DNA from: CAG-877 sp963660495
GTDB taxonomy: Bacteria > Bacillota_I > Bacilli_A > RF39 > UBA660
Reading direction: 5' to 3'
Length of the DNA stretch: 15,923 bases
Assembly: GCA_963660495.1 (NCBI GenBank)
Contig: CAVKYO010000048.1
Span: 1 to 15,923, forward strand
The notes beneath the pieces are model-generated. The model did not search any database. It had not been told where the DNA came from and worked only from the letters and a program-made list of their open reading frames with translations. Both the position numbers and the translations under genes were made by a program. Of the stretch, positions 1 through 5,457 are shown in pieces; positions within the stretch are counted from its first letter, which is position 1; each line of letters starts with the position of its first letter.

Positions 1-14
1 TTGTCAATAGTGCA

Positions 15-43
15 ATTATAAAAATTTGAAAAGTAAAAAGCAA
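15..43 (-). promoter_or_regulatory. sigma-A type promoter for a gene left of the window
   Basis: On the minus strand a perfect TATAAT (15-20) lies 17 bases after TTGCTT (38-43), just downstream of the terminator at 55-86. The transcript would start near base 8 and run out of the window to the left, so its gene is not visible. A TTGACA also occurs at 2-7 and could be a second -35 box whose -10 is outside the window. The match rests mainly on the -10 box. Confidence 0.45.
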
Positions 44-54
44 ATTCCTTATAA

Positions 55-86
55 ATAAAAAAGATACTAACTATTAATTAGTATCT
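55..86 (-). terminator. Rho-independent terminator of the membrane-protein gene
   Basis: The minus strand carries a perfect 9-bp stem (AGATACTAA, 78-86, with TTAGTATCT, 62-70) around a 7-nt loop, followed by a run of six T. It sits 16 bases after the stop codon of the gene at 102-1034. The T-run occurs only in the minus-strand sense, which fixes the direction. Confidence 0.85.
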
Positions 87-101
87 CATATATAAAACTA
101 A

Positions 102-1034
102 TTACTTACTACTTGGCTCTGTATAACTATATACATAATTTCCATTTTCTAAAGTAAATACCATATTATAAATTGTACCCTTTTTAGCATTCTCTATAGT
201 TTCTTTAGCATATTCAACACCAGTTTCTTTTTCATAATCCGTAACAACTTGTGTCTTTTTATAATCTTTATAAAATAAATAAGTATTATCCCCATTATCA
301 GTAGCGAATAACACACCAACTTCAATAGTAAGTGTCTTTGTCTTATCATCTTTATAAGCACCAACTACTTTTCTTAAATCATGAATACCACATGTACCAC
401 CACATTCTAACTTAGCTTGATAAGAATAAGCCTTAGTATTAGAATTATACACATAATGACTACATTTATCAGTATATGGAATATGATTATACTTATAATT
501 ACTTCCCAAAATACTACTAACAACATTTTCAAATTGTGCCTCAGTAATATCAACTTTACCATACATTTTTTCAATATTTAAAACGGCTAATTCATATACA
601 AATTCATTTCCTAAACTAGCTGCTGTAACTTTAGAATCAGTATAATATTCAGAAACACCACAGTAATGACCAGAAACATTATTCATTTTATTGAACAAAT
701 CAATTACCGTACTATCATTAACTTCTAACTTTGTAATACCATTTTCTACACTTGTACCTTCATTTTCATTCTCTTCATTACTAGTATTATTATTCTTATC
801 CGAAACATCAGTATTATTACCAAAATTATTAAAAATCAGTCCCTTATCATAAGCAATATATCCAAAAGCTAAAATTAAAACTATTACTAAAGCCCAAATA
901 GTAACTTTAGAAGTTCTTTCTTTCTTCTCTTCTTCTAATTTTTCATCTACTATACGCTCAATTTTATCATCCAAATCTTCTTGTACAACAACTGGTACTT
1001 CTTTTTCTTCAAGTTTATCTTTTTTAGTACTCAC
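102..1034 (-). CDS. single-pass membrane protein of unknown function
   Basis: I do not recognise this 310-residue protein. It has a charged, acidic, probably helical cytoplasmic N-terminus (residues 1-43, rich in K and E), one hydrophobic segment (about 44-62, starting VTIWALVIVLIL), a low-complexity Asn/Glu/Ser linker (about 70-98), and a globular part (about 100-305) that should lie outside the cell. The outer part has exactly four cysteines, C125, C191, C211 and C215, the last two in CGGTC, which could form disulphides or bind a metal; this is inference. The start is GTG at 1034, placed 7 bases after GAGGTG. An ATG start is not available in a sensible position. A promoter at 1055-1083 and a terminator at 55-86 make it a single-gene unit. 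Confidence 0.85.
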   Translation of the reverse strand: MSTKKDKLEEKEVPVVVQEDLDDKIERIVDEKLEEEKKERTSKVTIWALVIVLILAFGYIAYDKGLIFNNFGNNTDVSDKNNNTSNEENENEGTSVENGITKLEVNDSTVIDLFNKMNNVSGHYCGVSEYYTDSKVTAASLGNEFVYELAVLNIEKMYGKVDITEAQFENVVSSILGSNYKYNHIPYTDKCSHYVYNSNTKAYSYQAKLECGGTCGIHDLRKVVGAYKDDKTKTLTIEVGVLFATDNGDNTYLFYKDYKKTQVVTDYEKETGVEYAKETIENAKKGTIYNMVFTLENGNYVYSYTEPSSK

Positions 1035-1054
1035 ACACCTTCACCTCTAAAAAA

Positions 1055-1083
1055 ATTATAAACTTATAAATAAAACTAAACAA
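1055..1083 (-). promoter_or_regulatory. sigma-A type promoter of the membrane-protein gene
   Basis: A minus-strand TATAAT (1055-1060) is preceded by a 17-base spacer and TTGTTT (1078-1083). It lies between the terminator of the upstream lipoprotein gene and the GTG start at 1034, so the gene at 102-1034 is probably transcribed alone. The -35 box matches consensus only in TTG. Confidence 0.6.
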
Positions 1084-1111
1084 CAATTTACCATAATAAA
1101 CAAAATACTTT

Positions 1112-1145
1112 ACGTAAAAAGACACTAGTTATTCATTAGTGTCTT
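1112..1145 (-). terminator. Rho-independent terminator overlapping the lipoprotein stop codon
   Basis: A perfect 9-bp minus-strand stem (AAGACACTA at 1137-1145, TAGTGTCTT at 1119-1127) has a 9-nt loop and ends in five T. The 5' arm encodes the last residues of the lipoprotein and the loop contains its TAA stop (1129-1131). Ribosomes finishing translation would cover the hairpin. Confidence 0.85.
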
Positions 1146-1695
1146 CTCTAATATAATCATTTAATAATTTAACATATTTATTAAATAATTTATTTTTAAT
1201 TTCATCAATTGAATACTCATCATTATTTGTCGCAACAAATGCCGATTCATTATCATGACCTACTATATTGCCTTCCTTTACAAAATAAATATCAGGTAAA
1301 TATAAATAATCTTCATCATTATTTTCACTTAAATATCCTTCAAGTAAATCTAATAATTCATCATATTTGTAATCATTATTATCTCTAATAACAACAGGAT
1401 CATAATAATAAACATCAATATCTTTATCTTCACTATTATCTATGGTCTCAGTAAATAATCTAACTGTTTCTCTAGAAAACTCATCATCTGAATTACCAAA
1501 AAACACTATTCCATTTCCAGAATCAAATATTTCTAAAATCTCATCAATTCCAACATATTTAAATGGATTATCTTTAGATACTGAATACTCTTTCGCAAAC
1601 CTCTCGGACTGAGAAAGATCATCTACTTTCTTAATAGAACATCCAGACAAAAACATAAGTGCAACTAATAATGTTAATACCAACTTTTTTATCAT
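1129..1695 (-). CDS. lipoprotein with a degenerate thioredoxin-like fold
   Basis: This 188-residue protein starts with a lipoprotein signal peptide: Lys-Lys, a hydrophobic core and a lipobox LSGC with lipidation Cys at residue 19. The mature part has the layout of a thioredoxin fold. A strand GIVFFGNSDDEF (about 62-73) stands where active enzymes carry a CxxC motif, and LPDIYFVKEGNIVGH (133-147) resembles the cis-proline strand and following hairpin. No cysteine remains in the mature chain, so it cannot do thiol-disulphide exchange and is more likely a binding or chaperone-like protein. The nearest analogues I know are bacteriocin-transport accessory or thioredoxin-like lipoproteins of Gram-positive bacteria; this assignment is inference. 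It begins 21 bases after tsf with an AGAGAAG ribosome binding site, no terminator separates them, so it is probably co-transcribed with tsf. Confidence 0.85.
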   Translation of the reverse strand: MIKKLVLTLLVALMFLSGCSIKKVDDLSQSERFAKEYSVSKDNPFKYVGIDEILEIFDSGNGIVFFGNSDDEFSRETVRLFTETIDNSEDKDIDVYYYDPVVIRDNNDYKYDELLDLLEGYLSENNDEDYLYLPDIYFVKEGNIVGHDNESAFVATNNDEYSIDEIKNKLFNKYVKLLNDYIREDTNE

Positions 1696-1716
1696 ATACT
1701 TCTCTTATCCTAAAAA

Positions 1717-2592
1717 CTAAGCATTCTTAATTTGACTCATTACTTCATCAGCAAAGTTTTCTTCTCTTTTTTCAATTCCTTCACCAACAGCAAATCTAAC
1801 CATTGAAATAATTTCACTATTATTGTTTTTAACATAATCAAGTACAGTTAATGAAGAATCCTTAATAAATGCTTGTTCCTCTAAACAAATTTCTTTATAA
1901 AATTTATTAAGTCTACCAATAACCATTTTTTCAGCTATAGCCTCTGGTTTACCTTCAGCCATAACTTGTTCTTTAATAATATGAGATTCTTTTTCTACCA
2001 TAGCAGCAGGTACATCTTCTTTTCTAAGACCAACTGGATTCATAGCAGCAGCTTGCATAGCAACATCTTTAGCAACAGCTTCATCTGTTCCTTTAACTAC
2101 AACTACAACACCAATTTTACCACCTAAATGCTTATAAGTACCAAAGCACTCATCATCATTCTTAGTAATAACATTAAAACGTCTAAAACTAATTTTTTCA
2201 CCAATTTTAGCAACTAAAGCTACTAATTTATCATTAATAGTTTCATTACCGTCTTTAATATTTAAAACGTCTTCTACTGTCTCAACATCATTCTTTAAAA
2301 TTTCATCCGCTAAATAATCTACAAAATTAGTAAATTCTTCATTTTTAGCAACAAAGTCAGTTTCAGAATTAACTTCTAACATAACAGCTTTATTACCATC
2401 AACTTTGATTTGGCATAAACCTTCAGCTGCTATTCTACTTTCTTTCTTAGCAGCTTTAGCAATACCTTTTTCTCTTAGCCAATCAATAGCCTTTTCCATA
2501 TCTCCTTCTGTTGCCTCTAATGCCTTTTTACAATCAAGCATACCAGCACCAGTTTTTTCTCTTAAATCTTTAACATCACTTGCTTTAATCAT
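1717..2592 (-). CDS. tsf: translation elongation factor Ts
   Basis: EF-Ts exchanges GDP for GTP on EF-Tu in the cytoplasm. The 291 residues are the usual length. The N-terminal UBA-like domain (about 1-45, with VKDLREKTGAGMLDCKKAL) is followed by the conserved SETDFVAKN motif (76-84), whose Asp-Phe pair contacts EF-Tu in known structures, then the two dimerisation/core subdomains. The ATG at 2592 is preceded by AGGAGG at a normal distance. Although rpsB lies upstream as usual, a terminator (2641-2677) and a separate promoter (2616-2644) lie between them, so tsf output can be set independently of rpsB. The usual next gene, pyrH, is absent; a lipoprotein gene follows instead. Confidence 0.98.
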   Translation of the reverse strand: MIKASDVKDLREKTGAGMLDCKKALEATEGDMEKAIDWLREKGIAKAAKKESRIAAEGLCQIKVDGNKAVMLEVNSETDFVAKNEEFTNFVDYLADEILKNDVETVEDVLNIKDGNETINDKLVALVAKIGEKISFRRFNVITKNDDECFGTYKHLGGKIGVVVVVKGTDEAVAKDVAMQAAAMNPVGLRKEDVPAAMVEKESHIIKEQVMAEGKPEAIAEKMVIGRLNKFYKEICLEEQAFIKDSSLTVLDYVKNNNSEIISMVRFAVGEGIEKREENFADEVMSQIKNA

Positions 2593-2615
2593 AATTTGTC
2601 CTCCTATATATTTAA

Positions 2616-2644
2616 ATTATAAACGATTCTTTCCAATATGAAAA
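2616..2644 (-). promoter_or_regulatory. sigma-A type promoter of tsf
   Basis: A minus-strand TATAAT (2616-2621) follows TTTTCA (2639-2644) after a 17-base spacer. The -35 box overlaps the T-run of the rpsB terminator. Transcription would start about 15 bases before the tsf ribosome binding site and give a very short leader. Confidence 0.6.
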
Positions 2645-2677
2645 GAAAAAAGAGGATGAAATTTCCCTTCCACCCTC
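2641..2677 (-). terminator. Rho-independent terminator/attenuator between rpsB and tsf
   Basis: On the minus strand a 10-bp stem with two G-T pairs (GAGGGTGGAA at 2668-2677 with TTTCATCCTC at 2652-2661) closes a 6-nt loop GGGAAA and is followed by T-rich sequence (TTTTTTCTTTT). It begins about 20 bases after the rpsB stop codon. It may stop all transcription or let part of it through into tsf. Confidence 0.85.
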
Positions 2678-2695
2678 CTTAGTCGACTTCAATAA

Positions 2696-3658
2696 CTATT
2701 TAGTTAAAGCTTCTACTAGTTCAGCTTTCTTCATAGTAGAATAACCTTTTACTTCTTTATCTTTTGCCATAGCTTTTAATTCAGCTAAAGTTAAATCATC
2801 TAATTTTACTTCTGGTTTAACTTCTTCTTTAGTCTCTTTCTTTACTTCAGCTTTTACTTCTTTAACTTCTTCCTTAGCTTCTTCCTTAGCTTCTTGCTTT
2901 TCTTCTTTAGCTTCTTTCTTTTGAGCTTTCTTCTCAGCTTTTACTTTATCTTCTTCACTAACAAAGTCAATAATTTCATTACCATTAACTTCAGCAATAG
3001 CGTTAGTTAAAGCACCAATTAATAATTTAACTGCTCTAACAGCATCATCATTACCTGGAATTACATAATCTACCATATCTGGATCACAGTTAGTATCTAC
3101 AATACCAAATACTGGAATACCTAAAATACGTGCTTCTTTAATAGCTATTTCTTCTTTACGAGGATCAACGATTACTAATGCTTGAGGCATTTTCTTCATT
3201 TCTCTAATTCCTCTTAAGTTTTTATTTAATTTATCATATTCTTTTTTTATTTGAATAACTTCTTTTTTAGGAAGCATCTCAAAAATTCCATCTTGTTCCA
3301 TTTTTTCGATTTCTTCCATTCTTCTAATTCTAGAACGAATAGTTTTAAAATTAGTTAAAGTTCCACCAAGCCATCTTTCATTTACAAAGTACATATTAGT
3401 TCTAATAGCACTTTCTTCAGCAGCTTCTTGAGCTTGTTTCTTAGTTCCTACAAATAAAACTGTTCCACCATTTTGAGCTATTTCTTTCATAGCTTCATAA
3501 GCTTCTTCTAATTTTTTAACTGTTTTTTGTAAATCTATTATATAAATGTCATCTCTTGTAGTATAGATGAATTCCTTCATCTTAGGATTCCATCTTCTTC
3601 TTTGATGTCCAAAATGAACACCAGCTTCTAATAAATAATTCATTGATACTATTGTCAT
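2696..3658 (-). CDS. rpsB: 30S ribosomal protein S2 with a Rho_N-like C-terminal tail
   Basis: S2 is a small-subunit protein. The canonical part (about 1-235) aligns from the start with known S2: MTIVSMNYLLEAGVHFGHQ, WNPKMKEFIY, FVGTKKQAQ, NERWLGGTLTNF and VDPRKEEIAIKEA are all present. The protein is 320 residues, longer than usual, because of a K/E-rich linker (about 237-284) and a final module (286-320, with LTLAELKAMAKDKEVKG and KKAELVEALTK) that resembles the Rho_N/SAP-type nucleic-acid binding motif. A related module ends L20, encoded just upstream. The ATG at 3658 follows AAGGAG. No strong promoter or terminator is visible in the 90 bases separating it from rplT, so it is probably part of the infC-rpmI-rplT transcript; a terminator follows it. 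Confidence 0.97.
   Translation of the reverse strand: MTIVSMNYLLEAGVHFGHQRRRWNPKMKEFIYTTRDDIYIIDLQKTVKKLEEAYEAMKEIAQNGGTVLFVGTKKQAQEAAEESAIRTNMYFVNERWLGGTLTNFKTIRSRIRRMEEIEKMEQDGIFEMLPKKEVIQIKKEYDKLNKNLRGIREMKKMPQALVIVDPRKEEIAIKEARILGIPVFGIVDTNCDPDMVDYVIPGNDDAVRAVKLLIGALTNAIAEVNGNEIIDFVSEEDKVKAEKKAQKKEAKEEKQEAKEEAKEEVKEVKAEVKKETKEEVKPEVKLDDLTLAELKAMAKDKEVKGYSTMKKAELVEALTK
2869..2904 (-). repeat. 12-nt tandem repeat in the rpsB linker
   Basis: Two exact copies of a 12-base unit (2869-2880 and 2881-2892) and a diverged third copy (2893-2904) encode Lys-Glu-Glu-Ala type residues of the S2 linker. It looks like simple-sequence growth of the linker and could vary in length between strains. Confidence 0.6.
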
Positions 3659-3688
3659 ATATTTTTTTCTCCTTCGTTTTATCTCTTC

Positions 3689-3703
3689 TATTAGTTTCTA
3701 ATA
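3689..3703 (-). other. small perfect hairpin in the rplT-rpsB spacer
   Basis: TATTAG and CTAATA pair perfectly around a 3-nt loop, about 20 bases before the rpsB ribosome binding site. No T-run follows, so it is not a terminator. It could be part of a translational control site for S2, but nothing beyond position supports this. The remaining spacer (3659-3748) shows no clear promoter. Confidence 0.3.
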
Positions 3704-3748
3704 CTTTATCACCTATAAGGCACTAGATAAGTAAATCCACTAATATGC

Positions 3749-4330
3749 TTATTTTGTTAAAGCCTCTATAATTTCAACTTTTTTAAGACCAGCTACATCA
3801 ATTTTCTTCTTACCAGCTACTTCTTTTAATTCAGCAACTGTCATTTTTGAATAATCAACTGTTTCTTCTTTCTTAACTTCTTTCTTTTCCTCTGTCTTCT
3901 TAGTTGATGTTTTAGCTTTAGCTCCGTTAATAGTTACTTCCTTACCAGCTACTTCAGTAGACTTAGTAATTTTTCCAGCCTTACCATCTTTAGCAACTTT
4001 AACAAATTCACTAAACATTTTAGGATCATTAATTGCTATTTCTGATAACATTTTACGATTAACTTCAACACCTGCTTTAGTTAAACCTTCAATAAATCTT
4101 GAATAACTAATATCATTTTGACGACAAGCTGCATTGATTCTTGTAATCCATAATTTTCTAAACTCTCTCTTCTTTTGTTTTCTGTCTCTGAATGCATATT
4201 GTCCAGAATGCATTAATTGTTCTTTTGCTGACTTATATAGTCTATGTTTACTACCAAAATATCCTTTAGCAGCTTTTAATACTTTTTTATGACGAGCCTT
4301 TGTAACTGCTCCATTCTTAACTCTTGCCAT
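3749..4330 (-). CDS. rplT: 50S ribosomal protein L20 with a Rho_N-like C-terminal tail
   Basis: L20 is an early-assembly large-subunit protein and, in Bacillota, the repressor of its own operon through the leader RNA. Residues 1 to about 118 are canonical (MARVKNGAVTKARHKKVLKAAKGYFG is the standard opening; RDRKQKKREFRKLWITRINAA follows). Normal L20 ends near residue 118; here a further 75 residues follow: a K/T/E-rich linker (about 119-160) and a helical module at 162-193 (KMTVAELKEVAGKKK, then KKVEIIEALTK) resembling Rho_N/SAP motifs and the tail of S2. Its ATG at 4330 follows AAGGAGG, 21 bases after rpmI. The tail could contact RNA, which matters because L20 must recognise its leader; that link is inference. 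Confidence 0.97.
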   Translation of the reverse strand: MARVKNGAVTKARHKKVLKAAKGYFGSKHRLYKSAKEQLMHSGQYAFRDRKQKKREFRKLWITRINAACRQNDISYSRFIEGLTKAGVEVNRKMLSEIAINDPKMFSEFVKVAKDGKAGKITKSTEVAGKEVTINGAKAKTSTKKTEEKKEVKKEETVDYSKMTVAELKEVAGKKKIDVAGLKKVEIIEALTK

Positions 4331-4351
4331 TTTCCATTTCCTCCTTCTAGA

Positions 4352-4537
4352 TTATATTACGTTCTTAATTCTCTTGTAATCAGACTTACTAATAGTAGAA
4401 CCCTTTCTACAAGCTCTATTATAACTTGCTGATTTATATCCAGTATTATGAATACTTCCTGGTTTTCCAATTTTATAATCATTTTTACGTTTAGTTAAAA
4501 CTTTCTTTACACCTTTATGTGTTTTGATTTTTGGCAT
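4352..4537 (-). CDS. rpmI: 50S ribosomal protein L35
   Basis: This 61-residue basic protein of the large subunit has the characteristic opening MPKIKTHKGVKKVLTKR and a Lys/Arg-rich body; it is a few residues shorter than typical L35 (about 64-66). The ATG at 4537 is preceded by AGGAGG. It lies between infC and rplT, the conserved order of this operon, and shares the L20-controlled leader. Confidence 0.97.
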   Translation of the reverse strand: MPKIKTHKGVKKVLTKRKNDYKIGKPGSIHNTGYKSASYNRACRKGSTISKSDYKRIKNVI

Positions 4538-4555
4538 ATTTCTTCCTCCTAATAT

Positions 4556-5086
4556 TTATTTTTCTTTCTTTGGTACTAATAACATAGTCATAGTTTTTCC
4601 GTCTAACTTAGGCTTTTGCTCTATATCCGCATAATCACTAACTCGAGATGCAAAACGTTCAAGAACTTCCTTACCTAATTCAGTATGAGCAAGTTGTCTT
4701 CCTTTAAAGCGAATTGTAAGCTTAATTCTGTCACCTTTTTCCAAATACTTAGTAGCATTTCTAAGTTTAGTTTCAAAATCACCTACATCAATAACTGGTG
4801 ATAAACGATATTCTTTTAACTCTGACATGTTAGCCTTTTGTCTTTTTAATGCTTCCTTTTCCTTTTTTTGTTTTTCATAACGGAATTTATTATAATCCAT
4901 TACTTTACAAACTGGTGGATTAGCATTAGGACTAATAAGTACTAAATCTAATGCCGCATATGAAGCAAGTGTCAATGCATCTTGAATAGACTTAATTCCA
5001 ACTTGTTCCCCATTAGGTCCAATGACTAATACTTCCCTAGCCTTAATTTGATCGTTAATCAACATGTTATTCTTATTGTTTGCGAT
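4556..5086 (-). CDS. infC: translation initiation factor IF-3, AUC start
   Basis: IF-3 binds the 30S subunit, keeps it free of 50S and rejects wrong start codons. The protein has the standard N-domain (LINDQIKAREVLVIGPNGEQVG, then VCKVMDYNKFRYEKQKKEKE), the lysine-rich linker helix and the C-domain (LRNATKYLEKGDRIKLTIRFKGRQ). The open frame extends upstream to a GTG at 5137, but that GTG lies in the leader's terminator stem and has no ribosome binding site. The only good site is GGAGGTG (5093-5099), placed 6 bases before ATC at 5084-5086; the first ATG in frame (5065-5063) is 27 bases away. I therefore start at ATC, giving 176 residues, a normal length. Rare AUU/AUC starts are known for infC (AUU in E. 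coli, AUC in Myxococcus) and let IF-3 repress its own translation. Confidence 0.93.
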   Translation of the reverse strand: MANNKNNMLINDQIKAREVLVIGPNGEQVGIKSIQDALTLASYAALDLVLISPNANPPVCKVMDYNKFRYEKQKKEKEALKRQKANMSELKEYRLSPVIDVGDFETKLRNATKYLEKGDRIKLTIRFKGRQLAHTELGKEVLERFASRVSDYADIEQKPKLDGKTMTMLLVPKKEK

Positions 5087-5092
5087 AAAAAA

Positions 5093-5099
5093 CACCTCC
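5093..5099 (-). promoter_or_regulatory. ribosome binding site deciding the AUC start of infC
   Basis: GGAGGTG on the minus strand is followed by six T and then ATC (5084-5086). The spacing fits this codon and no ATG, GTG or TTG. A GTG in frame is part of the site itself and cannot also serve as start. Confidence 0.8.
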
Positions 5100-5107
5100 A
5101 ATATAAT

Positions 5108-5137
5108 AAGAAAAGCGGATATAAACATTATATCCAC
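5108..5137 (-). terminator. attenuator terminator in the L20 leader
   Basis: A 10-bp stem (GTGGATATAA with TTATATCCGC, one G-T pair) with a 3-nt loop is followed by TTTTCTT. It stands just before the infC ribosome binding site, so it must act conditionally; the competing arm is at 5219-5228. Confidence 0.8.
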
Positions 5138-5257
5138 TTTAAAGCCAAACTAAATCTAAATAACATAATAGTATTATTATTAAACTTGGCATTTAACCCA
5201 TCGCTACTCGCTGATCAGGTGGATATAAATCTCTTTCCTTTTTTCTCGACTAGTACA

Positions 5258-5286
5258 ATTATATGCATAACTCCCTTATTTGTCAA
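5258..5286 (-). promoter_or_regulatory. consensus promoter of the infC-rpmI-rplT-rpsB operon
   Basis: TTGACA (5281-5286), a 17-base spacer and TATAAT (5258-5263) on the minus strand match the sigma-A consensus at every position. The start point would be near 5251. Upstream (5287-5358) the spacer is AT-rich and I see nothing else in it. Confidence 0.92.
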
Positions 5287-5358
5287 CAAATTTAACGCTC
5301 TTTTCACAAAAAAGACCCATTTTTCTTAATTTTTTTCTAAATACAACCCTATTTTAAT

Positions 5359-5396
5359 AAAAAAGTTACAGTTAAGTCTTAAAACTTTATAATAAC
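5359..5396 (-). terminator. probable terminator of the surface-protein gene
   Basis: On the minus strand an imperfect hairpin (outer GTTA/TAAC at 5393-5396 and 5365-5368, inner TAAAGT/ACTTA) is followed by six T. The stem has an internal loop and is AT-rich, so it is weaker than the other terminators here. It lies about 60 bases after the stop codon at 5458. Confidence 0.5.
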
Positions 5397-5457
5397 CTAT
5401 TAATAGTACTTATAGATTTTAAAAAGAGTTATTTTTACTTTTTTATAAAAGTCATTA

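Larger units (their letters stand above)
5087..5251 (-). promoter_or_regulatory. L20-type autoregulatory leader of infC-rpmI-rplT
   Basis: The roughly 165-nt leader contains two mutually exclusive folds. The sequence GTGGATATAA (5128-5137, minus strand) can pair with TTATATCCGC (5115-5124) to make a terminator, or with an upstream TTATATCCAC (5219-5228), all ten bases complementary, to make an antiterminator. Between the arms lie GCGATGGG-type conserved sequence and a GCCAAG/TTTGGC stem (near 5143-5192). This is the layout of the Bacillota L20 leader, in which excess L20 binds the RNA and favours termination. The family assignment is from position and architecture, not from a covariance search. 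Confidence 0.85.

Noticed and set aside
2405..2641. Plus-strand open frame opposite tsf
   Set aside because: Antisense shadow of the EF-Ts N-domain; it has no ribosome binding site.
5087..5137. N-terminal extension of IF-3 starting at GTG 5137
   Set aside because: The extra 17 residues overlap the attenuator stem and the ribosome binding site, have no binding site of their own and have no counterpart in IF-3 proteins.
5048..5329. Plus-strand open frame of 93 codons
   Set aside because: It overlaps the infC start, the L20 leader and the operon promoter on the opposite strand, has no ribosome binding site and encodes a composition typical of chance frames.
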